Below, in pieces: positions 32,759 through 44,344 of a stretch of 64,000 nucleotides of DNA. Every line of letters starts with the position of its first letter. Position 1 is the first letter of the stretch. Both the position numbers and the translations under genes were made by a program. The DNA is from Globodera rostochiensis (taxonomy: Eukaryota > Nematoda > Chromadorea > Rhabditida > Heteroderidae), in contig JAEVLN010000007.1 in the NCBI GenBank assembly GCA_018350325.1, forward strand, positions 215,688-279,687, in the 5' to 3' direction. Under the pieces are notes generated by a model. That model did no database searches. It saw nothing but the letters and a program-made list of their open reading frames with translations, and was not told the origin of the DNA.

Positions 32759-33105
32759 ATGAACAAGTGGACCGCCGCCACTCAAATTGTGTAAGCAAAT
32801 GGAAATGTGCTTCCTAAATGAAAGTTTAAAATTCAAAGTTCTTGTTTATTTTTTTTAGCTTTTGCCTACTGCTTATGGGCGTTGTTGGCGGGGCCTTCCG
32901 CTTCCCAAGTGTCCGTCTTCCAGGCTTTCTCCGTCCTCGACCTCGACCACCTGCTGCAGGTGTCCGTCCTCCAGGCGTTCGTCCGCAAGTCCGCCCACCA
33001 GCTGCAGGTGTCCGTCCTCCAGGCGTCCGTCCGCGAGTCCGCCCATTAGCAGCTGGTGGCCATGTTGGGCCCCAACCATTTCAGGTAATGATGCTCGAGA
33101 CCTAA
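32759..33105 (+). CDS. Small secreted Pro/Arg/Val-rich repeat peptide, 2 exons
   Basis: Exons 32759-32790 and 32859-33105 give 92 aa. An N-terminal signal peptide (MNKWTAATQIVFCLLLMGVV, then GGAF) is followed by an almost Cys-free mature region. That region contains RPRPRPPAAGVRPPGVRPQV and a second PPAAGVRPPGVRPRV copy, an imperfect 20-residue tandem repeat, and ends GGHVGPQPFQ. The start is supported by a TTTTCAG acceptor 30 bases upstream, typical of nematode trans-splicing. The last codons may be intronic (GTAATG donor at 33085). I recognise no family. A repetitive basic proline-rich secreted peptide could be an effector, an antimicrobial-type peptide or a cuticle/gland component. Confidence 0.65.
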
Positions 33106-33265
33106 TTACCGCGAGACTCAAGACTGAGCCGAGTCCCCAAAAACCCAGGCAATTTTTTGAAAAATTTTTACTTTAGTGAACAAAGACTTAAAAATTTCGC
33201 TTTTGCAGTTTTTGGATAAATTTCTTAACAATACTGGCAGCTTTAGGTTCGCCTAATTGGGGACC

Positions 33266-33388
33266 AACCATCCCTTACTGTCAGTACAGTATTCAGATCA
33301 CTTTTTTCAAACTTTGCCTATCGTGCAGCATCTCTTACTGTCAGTACAGTATTCAGATCACTTTTTTCAAACTATGCCCATCGTGCAG
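33266..33388. repeat. 62-bp direct duplication
   Basis: Two copies of a block containing CTTACTGTCAGTACAGTATT and ending ATCGTGCAG, each about 62 bases. The terminal GTGCAG could act as a splice or trans-splice acceptor for the frame that starts at 33435. Confidence 0.8.
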
Positions 33389-33434
33389 AGAACCATCGAT
33401 TTACTCTTTTAAATTTTCGGCTTTTTCGCCTAAA

Positions 33435-33960
33435 ATGCAATACACACACAGGCACATCCTCGTGATGCTCCCGCCATTCCTCGTCTTCCCGCCCACGCCG
33501 GTCCTTTTAAACGAATTCCTTCCGCACCCGTCGCTGTTCACCTTCACCTTGCCCCTGTGCTGCTTGTCCCTCATAGTCTGGTCAGTCAGTACAGGGAATC
33601 GTTTTTACACTTTCCTTTTGTTGGGTACGTCCTATTTCTTTTCAAAATTGTTGTTAAACGTAAGGCTGGAGCCGTCACGGAAGTGACCAAAACGGAGAAG
33701 GCTGAAGCCGTCACGGAAGTGACCAAAACGGAGAAGGCTGAAGCCGTCACGGAAGAGATCAAAACGGAGAAGGCTGGAGCCGTCACGGAAGAGACCAAAA
33801 CGGAGAAGGCTGAAGCCGTCACGGAAGAGATCAAAACGGAGAAGGCTGGAGCCGTCACGGAAGAGACCAAAACGGAGAAGGCTGAAGCCGTCACGGAAGT
33901 GACCAAAACGGAGAAGGCTGGAGCCGTCACGGAAGAGACCAAAACTGACAAACAAAAATG
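33435..33960 (+). CDS. Possible repetitive protein gene (12-residue KTEKAEAVTEE repeat)
   Basis: A 36-bp unit (containing GAAGCCGTCACGGAAG and ACCAAAACGGAGAAGGCT) is repeated about eight times from 33664 to 33950. In one frame it encodes KTEKA(E/G)AVTE(V/E)(T/I) and ends ...KTDKQK stop at 33961. Upstream, a separate frame from ATG 33435 is hydrophobic. Joining them needs an undetected intron between about 33630 and 33660. All frames across the repeat are open, including those on the minus strand, so the coding strand is not proven. If translated as written it would be a highly charged, helix-prone repetitive protein. Confidence 0.35.
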
Positions 33961-33984
33961 ACATAAATGAACAAAGAAATTCAA

Positions 33985-34600
33985 AAATGTAATTTAATTC
34001 ACTTACCATTCATTTTGAGACTCTTTTCATTTTGCTCATTCAATCCGTGGATCGTATAAATGCAAAAAATAATTTGAACAATTGTTTTTTGAGAATTCAG
34101 CTTTACTTCTGGAGGTGGGAAATTTTGAATTTTTTGACTTAATTTGCTAACAGATTTGCAACCATTTTGTGAAGCTTTAGAAATAAGAGCGGGTCCGGTA
34201 AAATTTTTTTTTTGAAGATTTTGATGGAATTGTTAAAAAATTGGTCTTGATTTTTTGAAAATTTCTAAACAAAAAAGGGTTTTATTTTCTCAAATTTAAC
34301 GAAAAAATAATGCTTTCAAAAAATAAAAAATAAAAAACTGAAATATTTTAAAATTTTTTAGAAAGGGTTTCCTTTACCATCAAAGTTCATAAAAACGCAC
34401 AATTTTTTGGGCACATTCAAGTGAGTTTTCAGCAGGAAATTGAAAGCGAAGGGAGAGTACGGGGCGAGCAAAGAAAAAATTAGAAATGTTCATGATGGCT
34501 TCTTACGGAAAACGACATTTTTTATTATTTGACAATAAACTTATTGAAATAGATTCTCGGAAAGACCGAACAACATTCGAGCATTTTTTTGTCATTCAAT
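33985..34600. other. Between convergent genes, nothing recognised
   Basis: AT-rich sequence with no feature beyond a fragment resembling the flanks of the GGCGGCGCC modules near 34130-34200. Confidence 0.4.
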
Positions 34601-37600
34601 TCAATTGCTTATTTGTTCACTTTCCTCAACAATTTCAATTACAATAGGTTGGATAATAAAGTCCCGCAATATTTTGATCAGATTTGCCATCATTTCTTCA
34701 AAATTGGGCCTATTTTCTTCACTTTTGTTATAACTCCACCAATTGCTAAAAGCTTTCTCCCATTCGATGAGCAATTGCTCAATCACCTTCCATTTCTGAT
34801 CATTTCCCATTTTGAAAAGGTCATATTTCAGCAGAATCCATTCGTCCAGTTTTATATATGTTAAATTTGCATAATTCCAATCGCCGTTTTGCAGCATTTG
34901 TTCAATTTCGTCAACAATTGCAGGAATAATTTGTTTTAAATCTGTACAATTAAAAAAAAAGTTTTTATTTATTTTTTGTTTGTTTACAAATTACACAAAT
35001 TATTAGTGATGCACGAGAGTCTCGGTCTCGAGTCTCGGGTACTTGGTCTCGGAAATCGAGGCTTTTTTACACCCCTAAAGATGGCATTTTGGAGAAAATT
35101 AGTTTAGAATTCTAAGCTTAAAAAGTTTGAAAACCATTAAAAAAAATTACCACATTTTTAAAATTTGGTTGCAAATCTATTAACAAATTGAGTCAAAAAA
35201 TTCAGCGGCGCCTATCGGCACCGAATTTTTGGAGCTAAAATAAAACATTTTCAGTGAATTGCAAAAAAAAAATTTCAAAAAAGTCTCGAGTCTCGACTCG
35301 AGAAAGTCTCGGGTTTTTTGGGTCTCGGTCCGAGTCTCGGGGTCAAGTCTCGGTATCGAGTCTCGAGTAACGGGAAATTTTGGTCTCGTGCAACACTACA
35401 AATTATGTTAAACAATTTTCTTTTTTTCTCAATTATTTAAATAAACTCCTAAATTGTTCAAACTATTATTACCGTTTATTGGGTTGAAATTGGATTTTGG
35501 AGTTTTACCATTGTACAAATCTTTGCCATCAAGAGATTTTTTGATTTTTTTTTGTTTTCTAAAAATATTAATATAATAGTAATTTAGATTATCCAAAATT
35601 AAAAATAAGCAATTGTTTCTAAATTTTTTTATTATGATAACTAGGGCACGGTTTTTTAGGCCCTAAAATCCCGGAATAGGCGCCTAAAATAGGCACTAAA
35701 ACAGTAAAACACGCCAAAATAGGCCTCTAATTTGACTAAATATTTTCGTTTTTAGCTAAAATTCAATGAAATCAATTTTGTAGTTGCATACCAAATATTA
35801 AAATGTAATGTTATCAAAAAATTATGTTGGTCCAGAAAAAGGCGGTTTTCAGGAGAGCTTTTTTCCGAGAAAAAAAAAGCTTAGGGGTGTTTTTGGAAAC
35901 AAATCGGTACTGGAGTACATTTTCTAAGAAAAAAAAGCAATTTTTATGAGAAAAAAAGCAATTTTTAGTAGAGATCGGAATTTTTAAATGACACGGGCCA
36001 GGGGTTTTTTTTGAATTAATGTTTTCACGCTCAGATATTGAAATTCAAAGTATTTTGTGAATAAATAACATTTATAAATTAATACTTTTTTTTTACTTAC
36101 TGCTTTCCTTTGCATAATTCCTTTTTCTCCACAAAATTGTCAATGTAAACTTTAATCGGTTCTACCTTTAGAACCTCTTCTGCATTCGCCTTTTCCAACA
36201 AATCGCCAACAAAATTTGCCAAAGCGCAAAATTCATTTTTAATTTTAATTTCAATTTTTTCAATTGACTCTTCTTCGCGATTTAAACGTTTAAAAATTCT
36301 TTTTAAATTCGATGTATTCAGCAAAATGTGAAAATCATCGTCCATTTCGCCAAGTATTTTTGCCATTTTCAAAACTTCATAAAACGTTGGCGGATCGTTG
36401 AACAATGCAAGCAGAAGGTCCAAATCATTGAGCTAAGAAGTTTATTTGAGAAACAAAATTTAAAAAAAAAATATTAATTCACTTTATTTGTCAATTAATG
36501 TTTCGTTTAGAGACCGGAAACTTGGACCCAAAAATTTTTTGGTCATTTTTTGGGATTTACTCCAAGCTGACCCAAAACCCAAAACCAAAAAACTTTTGGT
36601 TCAATTTTGTACAAAAAAGCCAAAAAATTTTTTGGGTTGGGTCCGGACTCTAGCTAGTTTCGTTAAGTGATTATTTTGTATAATTCAATTTACTCTAATA
36701 TAAGTGAAACATTACCAATATAATTGAGCGTATAAACGGTGAAGAGTTAAAAATGCCAAATTTGTCGGCATACGCTTTTATTCGAATGTTTCGGTTCCTT
36801 TCACATTCACTCATCCCATTATTATACCTTACCCATCTCCCCGCTGTTCTCCAACTCCTTTCCATTCTTGGCGCTTTTTCTTTTTCTTTAAATTTATCTT
36901 TTTCTTTTCTCTCTCTTTCCCTTTTTAATTCTTCTTTTTCTATTTGTTCTCTTTCTTTCGTTTCTTTCAACATTCGTTTCAGCTCCTTGTCAAATTGTTG
37001 GCGAAAAGTGTCATTTGAAGAATTGGCGGCGGCATCGTCGTTTGTTTCATAATATTCCTTTTCATTTAATAACTTTGGTTCCAAATCACTTTGAAACAGT
37101 CGATTCAAACTCCATTTGTAAAACGCACTTTTGATCGGGCCAAAAAAGAACCTCGAAATTTCACTCAAATTTTTTATAACACCAAACAACGTTCCATTCT
37201 CAATGGTTTCACCACGTTGATCAAGCTTAAAATTTGGCTTTACTGCGCAAAAGTGTTGTGCAAGCATTGAGTCAACACCTTGAATAAATAAAATTTTGGA
37301 AAATTTTGATTTTCGAAAAATTGTTCGAATTCGGGTTCCGGCTTCGAAATAGGGTAAAATAAATGTCAGAATCGTGATTAGCGACCCCTAACCCACCGGA
37401 AACGTGTTTTGATTTTTTTAAAATTTTGTATTCTTTCGAAAAAGGGGGGGGGGGGGTACAAACTGCACTATTACCGGGAATTGCGTTCCCAAAAAATGTA
37501 AAGCCGGGGATCGGGAATTCCAAAACTTCCAAGTTTACGCAAAATCCCGTTCATACTTTTCAAAATCCCAGCAATTATAATGCAAAAATTACCCCTTCCT

Positions 37601-38037
37601 TCAATGTGGACGCGGAATAAATATTCATACAAAATGTCTAAATATTTGCGGAATTTGTGGCATTCAGTCCGCTCATATTCCCCCTTAATTTGTTCAACAA
37701 TTTTGGCACAGTCCCAACACTGTCTCATCAAATACAGAACGCCAAGATGAGCCTCGTACTTATGGACCAAATGTTCTCGCATCTGTTTGAATCCGTAAGT
37801 TACTCGGTTAATTCTATACTCCAATTCATCCCGTTTTTTCAATGTTTTACATTGCCAAAAATTGGACGGGTTTTTCACAAACGCGAGGAATTCATCGTCT
37901 TCGACCTATTTACAGTAGAAGATAAATTTAAATATAAAAATAACAATTTAACTCACTAATTTCACCGGTTCCTTCGCAATTGTAGGAGGAAATAAATAAA
38001 TAATTAGAAAAGAAATTGCAGAAATAAAACTATGCAT
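34601..38037 (-). CDS. Unrecognised 593-aa secreted protein with a charged coiled coil, 6 exons
   Basis: Exons, 5' to 3': 38037-37957, 37905-37527, 37278-36716, 36432-36101, 35558-35473, 34941-34601. Phases agree throughout (1782 nt). Exon 1 is a signal peptide (MHSFISAISFLIIYLFPPTI, then AKEPVKL). A TTTTTTAG acceptor lies six bases before the ATG, consistent with trans-splicing. Exon 2 is helical with four Cys (for example YLMRQCWDCAKIVEQIK). Exon 3 has a long highly charged segment (KELKRMLKETKEREQIEKEE) followed by RWVRYNNGMSECERNRNIRI. The C-terminal exon has helical blocks such as WILLKYDLFKMGNDQKWKVI. I see no known domain. Length, secretion and charged repeats fit a nematode gland or cuticle product. 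Confidence 0.75.
35010..35398. mobile_element. Element with TCTCGAGTCTCGGG islands in intron 5 of the 593-aa gene
   Basis: Iterated TCTCGG(T/A)CTCGAG words at about 35010-35065 and 35283-35390 flank an interior with one GGCGCCTATCGGCACCG module (about 35207-35225). The ends are not clean enough to assign a target duplication. A further diffuse AATAGGCxCTAAAA island occupies about 35640-36000. Confidence 0.5.
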
Positions 38038-40020
38038 TGGGTACTAAAAAATGGACTTTAATTCCAGGGATGCCAAGTTAGGCCGGTTTAATTCGTAAAT
38101 TTTGGACCAATTTTTAACAAAGTGTTAAAATTAGCCGTCGGGAAAAATTGGATTTTGGTTAAGAAATTTCACCCAAATTTTGGCAAAATTAAGAATTTTA
38201 CTTCAAAATTCCGGAAAAATTAAAAAAAAAGTTACATGAGAGTGGAGGAGGATGTCCGGCACTGCCGACAGGCACCGTCGGATTTATAAAAATTGGCAAT
38301 CTTCGTTATGAAATTGACGCAAAAATTCAGAAAGATGTGATGAATTTTTTTTCAAAATTCTTTTTTTGCTCGCATTTTAATTGTAAAAATTTGAAAATTT
38401 TTAAAAAATAAATTAATGTGACTAGTGCAACTTCTGAGGCAGCAGAAAAAAAAAACTAAACGAGATATTTCACACGCGTTTGAACCACAGGACTTAAAAT
38501 CAAAAGTCAAGAAACACTAACCAATAGGCCATAGTATTTTTATGTCTTATGAAAAATATTTGACTACAAAGTGCAATTTTCTTTATCATCTCAGACCAAG
38601 AACTGAATTTTTACCGGAAAGTGCCATCTTAGGGGGTGCATTTTCATCCCCGTCCCCGGCGGGGATGAGACCTGGGGATCCCTGTTTTCGGGGATGGGCA
38701 AATCTCAGCAAACTCCCGTAAAATCACATCATTAGGGGGTTTAAACCGAAAAACCGTACGGTTTTACGACCTCCGGTTTTCGATTTTTGGACAAAAAAAC
38801 CCGGTTTTCGGTTTCGGTTCGGTTAACCGATCGCCCACAACCCTAAGAAAACTGTTTTCAGTTTAAAGGTCGAGCACGCTAAATTTTAAGTTGCTTATTC
38901 ATTTCAGCATCTAAGAAAACCTATAAAAGTGGTTTTGCCTCATTTCGAATCTGGGCCCTATGATGCAATTTTACCAATTGTTTTTGGAAAAGAAGAGAAT
39001 GGTGTGGGCATTTTAATGTAATAATAATAAAAATAAATAAATAAAATTGAATGAAGCTCAGCTGCATTTCCCAGCGCTTTTTTATGCGACTTTCAATCGA
39101 TGGCTTCGAATATGACTTCGTTTTGGAATATTTCATGGAAAATGACAAGCCTTAGAAATAGCATTATAAACGAAGAGAGTGAGTGGAGAGGATGCGAAAG
39201 AATTTGTTGGCATTGACATGAAATCAATAAAAATAGGCCCAGAGTGACAAAAACATATGAGAGTCCATGTTCTTTACAACGCATATTAATTACTAAAATT
39301 GATTTTATTATTTTATTTTAGATCTTATGTAGGTACCGGGCTATAGAGGAACCACTCAGAGAGTTAAATCCACGGTTTATTATTAATTGCAATTATTTAA
39401 GCGCATATTAAGAAAAAATACAAATTGGGTTCACTTTAAAAAAATTCCCCTCGGGCTACGTTAATGATTTTTCCGACTTTCTCTGAATATTGATGGTGGT
39501 GTGTGACAGTCCTAGAATTTTTTTTAATTTTATGATTTTTCTTTAAATATTTTAGATGACAATTCACAAGTTTTCATTTTATTTTTTGATTGTATGAATT
39601 CGTTGAATATTAAAAAATTTATAACATTGTTCAAAGTTTAGCAGACCTGGATTTTTCTGGACTCCAGGTCAGAATCCAGGTATTTTCGTGGAAGCACTCT
39701 GGACCTGGAGTCCAGAAAAACCTGGACTATTAGTCCAGGTAAATCCAGATCCAGGTCCAAAAAAGGCGGAAAACATCGTTCGTAGGGTCCAGAGCCTAAA
39801 TCGAACAAAACATATACCAATCGACTCCTCTCGATCTGCAATGTAAGAATCCGAAAAAAAACTTTTGGGCAACCATTCCCTGAAAAGTTACAGATCCGGC
39901 AGTGAAGTGTCTTTTGACTGGGGACTCAGGTGTCAACTGATTAAAAGAAACTAAAAATTGTGAATCTAAAACGGTTTTTGAACCGGTTTAAATTTTGAAA
40001 ATTAAAGAAAAATGGACGCT
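38038..40020. other. Intergenic, element remnants only
   Basis: Begins with a CAGGGATGCCAAG end at 38067 that has no identified partner. Further on are iterated CCCCGGCGGGGAT (38650-38700), GGTTTTCGGTTTCGGTT (38750-38850) and CCAGGTCCAGG (39650-39765) islands. Sequence at about 39770-39925 matches one arm of the inverted-repeat element at 62675-63035. No gene was recognised. Confidence 0.5.
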
Positions 40021-40069
40021 TCAGTACTTACCGAATGGTACTTATGGGCGCATGTGGAAGTCAAAAGGT

Positions 40070-40600
40070 GGGTGTGTGACACAATCACTTCTGTCGCCCT
40101 CCCCCCCCCCCCCAATCACCTCTCGTCCCCCCCCCCCTCCTCTTAAATCACTTCTCTCGTCCCCCCCCCCCCCCCCAATTACCTCTCGTCTCCTCCCTCT
40201 TAAATCACTTCTCTCGTCCCCCCACCCACCCCACAACCAATTCTCTCGTCCCCTCCCCCCACCCCACAACCACTTCTCTAGCCCCCAATCATTTCTCTCG
40301 TCCCTCGCCTCCCCCAATCACTTTTCTCGTCGCCGCCCCTTCTCTCCCTCAATCACTCTCTCGTCCTTCGCCTCTCCCAATCACTTCTCTCTTCCTCCTC
40401 CCACCCCCACAATCACTTCTCTTGTCCCCCTCCCCCCACCAATCACTTCACTTCTCTCGTCCCCCTCCCACCCCCACAATCACTTCTCTCGTCCCCCTCC
40501 CACCCCCACAATCACTCTCTCGTCCCCCTAATCTCTTTCGTCCCCCCTCCCCCCCCCCCACAACCACTTATCTAGTCCCCTCCCCCCACTCCCACCATAA
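40070..40600. repeat. C-rich minisatellite (AATCACTTCTCTCGTCCCCC)
   Basis: Units of about 20-28 bases, CAATCACTTCTCTCGTCCCC plus variable C-runs, tandemly arranged. Further blocks lie at about 41270-41395 and 42005-42145. The minus strand has long G-runs. Confidence 0.85.
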
Positions 40601-40905
40601 CCTCCTATAGTCGGGTTGTTCATCAGTTTTACTCTTTCCACCATTCCAAATCTCTCGTTGTCGGTTTGATTTGGAGTTGCCGGGCGTTGCTGAGAAATAT
40701 CAATTCCTTGCATTGCCTGGGCGTGATGCTCCATTTGGTATCGTGCTTCCATCTAAAGCAGCGAGGAAAGGAAGAGCTGAACAGAGGAAGAGAAAAAATG
40801 GAAGGAAATAAAAGGTACGAGGAATGGGGGGGGGGAAGGAAGAGGTGAAGAGCGCCCCCTTTGTCCGATTGTCCTCCTCCGCCCCCTCGTCCCTCGCACA
40901 TTGGT
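40445..40905. repeat. Segmental direct duplication, copy 1
   Basis: Matches 41280-41690 with minor changes. It carries the C-rich minisatellite end, a putative minus-strand exon, and the GGAAAGGAAGAGCTGAACAG block that follows it. Confidence 0.75.
40595..40752 (-). CDS. Unassigned minus-strand exon, duplicate 1
   Basis: After an acceptor (CTTTAG before 40752) the frame reads MEARYQMEHHAQAMQGIDIS, QQRPATPNQTDNERFGMVER, then MNNPTIGGYGG, and runs into the G-rich minisatellite. It differs from the 41557 copy at a few residues and both remain open, suggesting an exon under constraint or a recent duplication. No family was recognised. Confidence 0.4.
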
Positions 40906-41399
40906 TTAATAACCCCTCTGACCCCTCCCCCCTCGATCAGCCCCGACCGATTAATTGGTGCCGAGAGGGCTCGGCACTGAGGGAGCCCGGGAATATTGAG
41001 GGGTAAACTTTTGTGATCAATTGATCCCTACCCCCATTCTTTTGTTTCCCCATAAATATGGCCCCTTTGCTGCATTATCCGTTCACTTTTTTAATTGTTG
41101 CCAACTGATCAGAAAATAAAGGGTTATTGATCGCCGATTGAATTGGGGAAAGGTTTCTCCCCTCCCTCCCCGAGGACCCCACCAAAAGAAAGGGAGGACC
41201 GCCGCCTCCTCCGGAAGGCTGCGAAGCTCTCCGGGGGATGGCCCAACAGTCCAAGTGCCCCAGCCCTATTACCCCCCAATCACTTCACTTCTTTCGTCCC
41301 CCTCCCACCCCCACAATCACTCTCTCGTTCCCCCTAATCTCTTTCGTCCCCTCTCCCCCCCCCCACAACCACTTATCTAGTCCCCTCCCCCCACTCCCA

Positions 41400-41557
41400 C
41401 CATAACCTCCTATAGTGGGGTTGTTCATCAGTTTTGGGCTTTCAACCATTCCAAATCTCTCGTTGTCGGTTTGATATGGAGTTGCCGGGCGTTGCTGAGA
41501 AATATCAATTCCTTGCATTGCCTGGGCGTGAAGCGCCATTTGGTATCGTGCTTCCAT
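41400..41557 (-). CDS. Unassigned minus-strand exon, duplicate 2
   Basis: Reads MEARYQMALHAQAMQGIDIS, QQRPATPYQTDNERFGMVES, then MNNPTIGGYGG. It is preceded by a CTTTAG acceptor. It may be spliced to the exon at 41752-41985, 200 bases upstream in gene sense, which ends with a GTAAGA donor. Confidence 0.4.
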
Positions 41558-41751
41558 CTAAAGCAACGAGGAAAGGAAGAGCTGAACAGAGGAAGAGAAA
41601 AAATGGAAGGAAATAAAAGGTGCGAGGAATGGGGGGGGGGGTGAAAGGAAGAAGTGAAGAGCGCCCCGGTGGGAGGAGAGGTCGGCTGGCACGAGTAGTC
41701 GCCCACTTCTCTTGTCCCCCCCCCCTCCCCCCTTACCCAATCTTACAAGAC

Positions 41752-41985
41752 AAAAATGCTTCTGCGCACAGGCGCGAAATGTCGGCGGTTTGACCAGCAG
41801 CTATGTTTAGCCAGTCGACGTAGGCTTCCATTGCTGCACGAACTCCAAACTTGGAGCTGCTGACCATCTGTCCATGTTCCCTTATAAACTCGGGCTCCGT
41901 AGGCCCTAGTTCACCACGCAGCAGGCCTGCAAAGAGCGGGCGTTCTGGGAACAATGCAATCTTGTGCAGTTCACGGAGTGTCTAA
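41752..41985 (-). CDS. Unassigned minus-strand exon
   Basis: Reads LRELHKIALFPERPLFAGLL, then ELGPTEPEFIREHGQMVSSS, AAMEAYVDWLNIAAGQ and ISRLCAEAFLS up to a GTAAGA donor near 41747. It has balanced composition and GC-rich codons, unlike the neighbouring minisatellites, so it is probably a real internal exon of a conserved gene. I do not recognise the family. Confidence 0.5.
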
Positions 41986-42189
41986 ATGAATTTCATAATT
42001 TTCCCCCAATCACTTCTCTCGTCCCCCGGCTCCCCCAATCACTTTTCTCGTCCCCGCCCCTTCTCTCTCCCAATCACTTCTCTCTTCCTCCTCCCACCCC
42101 CACAATCACTTCTCTCGTCCCCCTCCCCCCCCCCCAATCTCTCCCAAACTTCTCTCGCACCCGCCCAGCCTCCCCCAACGCTAAAATCA

Positions 42190-44344
42190 AATTTTTCTTG
42201 CCATGATCACAAATTTTTTGCAAAATGCCAAAATATGCGCATAAATAGCGAAATATGCAAAAAATACAAAATATTCACTTGGAAATGCGCTTTAGAAGCT
42301 TCAACAAAGTTTTTCGTGCGTTTCATGGCTGTTACCATTTCAGGAAAAAAATGCATGTTGCTAGTCGCATAATTTTTTTTTGCTTTCTATTGTTTTTTTT
42401 ATGTGCAAAAATTAGCGAGACTCAAAATCACATAGAAGATGATTAAAATTTTTTAAAGATTTTACTGATATTTCTTAAGAATATTGTGTTAAATTTGGAA
42501 ATTTTTGCGATTTTGAATTTTTAAAAATCCAATTTTTTTTTGCGAATTCTGCTTTACTAGGGGGTGGCAGTCGGCGGTGCTGATAGGCGCCGCCGAGAAA
42601 ATTTTGATTTTTTGACTCAATTTGTTAAGGAATTTGCAATCAAAATTTTTAAAAATTGTGGTGTTTTGAAGCTTTGAGAAGTCCGGTGGCGCCGATAAGC
42701 GCTGCCGGGAAAATTTTTTTTGAAGATTTTAACGATATTTGTTAACAAAATTGGCCATTTTCACTGAAAATATGCAAATTTTTGAAAAATCTCAAAAATC
42801 AGACAATATCAAGCGACAAAGGAAAATCAGGAAAAATCTCAAAAATCAGATAATATCAAGCGACAAAAGAAAATCAGGAAAAATCAGGAAACCACCCAAA
42901 AATCAGGAAAAACCTGATAAATAAGGTACTATGGCCACCCTGACTCCGTCGGCCATTTGTCGCTTCTCGATTCTCGCTTGTCTCACGACTGCTACAATGG
43001 CCGACAGCCGCCTTTGGACAAAACAAATAATCAATATTTTTAATGAAAAAATTTCGAATCCCACCATTTGCCGATTCAGTAACGTACCTAAGCGAAGATT
43101 GAGCTATCGAGACACTTTTGACTTTGGGCCCTTTACCAAATGCACTTTTACTTTAGCTTGTTAAAAGCTAAGGGTAAAAGTTAAAATAACGCGTATCAAT
43201 TCTTGCCATTAAAAAGCTAAAAATTAAAAGCAAAAATCTTCTAAGTAAACTTAAAAGTTCAATGTAAGCTCACTTGAAAGTTTTTTAATGAAATAACTTG
43301 GCATTTTCTTCCCTTTGGCATTTTCCTCAGACAGTCGGTAAGGACAAATAGGAACCCTTTAAAAAAATGAAAAATTCAACAAATTTTGCGAAAATAACAA
43401 TAATAAAAGACATCAAATTTTCATTTTTACCCAGGGCTCATAAAAATACATACGCCCCAGATGGTGAAATTCTGTTTTTTTATCTCATTGTTTTTTCAAT
43501 ATCCAATTAGCGCAGCAATATGAACACAAATTAAATGACAGAAAGTTTATTTGATTAATGGGTTAGTCAATTAGTCAAGAACAACACCCAAAAACGTCAT
43601 CATCATCATCATCCATTCTTTCCTCTCTTTCCTTCAAGTAAATTTTTAATGCAATTTTGTGCGAATTTTGAGGGCTTTCAGTGGTGCATTATTGTTTTGT
43701 TTTTTCAACAAAATATATTTATGCCAACAGGGAGTTTTTTTCCTAAAATATTTTCGAAAACAAATAAAAACTTTTTACTTAATATTATAATCAAAATAGA
43801 GGTTTGCAAAGGAATTTTACAAATTTAAGTCCAAAAAAGTCTAAAAAAACTTCATAAATTTCCAAAATCCTCCAAAAATTTTCTAGGACCCCCCCACCCC
43901 TAGCAGAAGTAGAGCTTCTCAAAAAAAATAGTTTATTTTTAAAAAATCCTTAACAAAAAATGCAATAAAAAAAGAGAATTCACCTCTAATTGGATTTATG
44001 CAGTTAGGAAATGACGCTTTTTGTAAAGAAAATTTGGTCACTTTTCAAAAATGGCAGTTTTGTTTTTTGAATAAATTCGTCGCTTTCAATACCAGGTCTA
44101 AAAGGGGATTCAGAAAAAGTGACAAAATTAGTTACAAATTACGGATTTTTTTAAAAATTAGTAATAAGTAACAGTCAAATTAATTAGTAATAAGTACATA
44201 ATCAGTAATAAAGTAACAAACAGTCAATGTTTAAATTATAAATAGTGCACTGAATACGGAAGTAAATGTTCTTGTCCAATCCGACGGTTTATTAATTTAA
44301 AAACCCCAAAATTGTCAAATTGAATTAACGAAATCATTTTGCCT
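42190..44344. other. Intergenic before the peroxidase gene
   Basis: Holds GGCGGTGCTGATAGGCGCCG modules (about 42570-42600 and 42680-42705), a repeated AATATCAAGCGACAAA unit (42790-42870), an ATC microsatellite (43598-43614) and AT-rich DNA. A 77-codon frame at 42931 has no family resemblance and starts at element-like sequence. Confidence 0.45.

Noticed and set aside
38067..38865. A bounded hAT-type element starting CAGGGATGCCAAG
   Set aside because: No matching inverted end with an 8-bp flank could be found, so the boundaries cannot be supported.
40042..40610. Long Pro/Ser-rich or Gly/Arg-rich open frames in the 40 kb region
   Set aside because: They are translations of the C-rich minisatellite; frames are open on both strands because of composition.
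42931..43164. 77-codon ORF as a secreted protein
   Set aside because: The start lies at element-like sequence (GGCCACCCTG), there are no flanking splice or trans-splice signals of note, and there is no resemblance to a known family.
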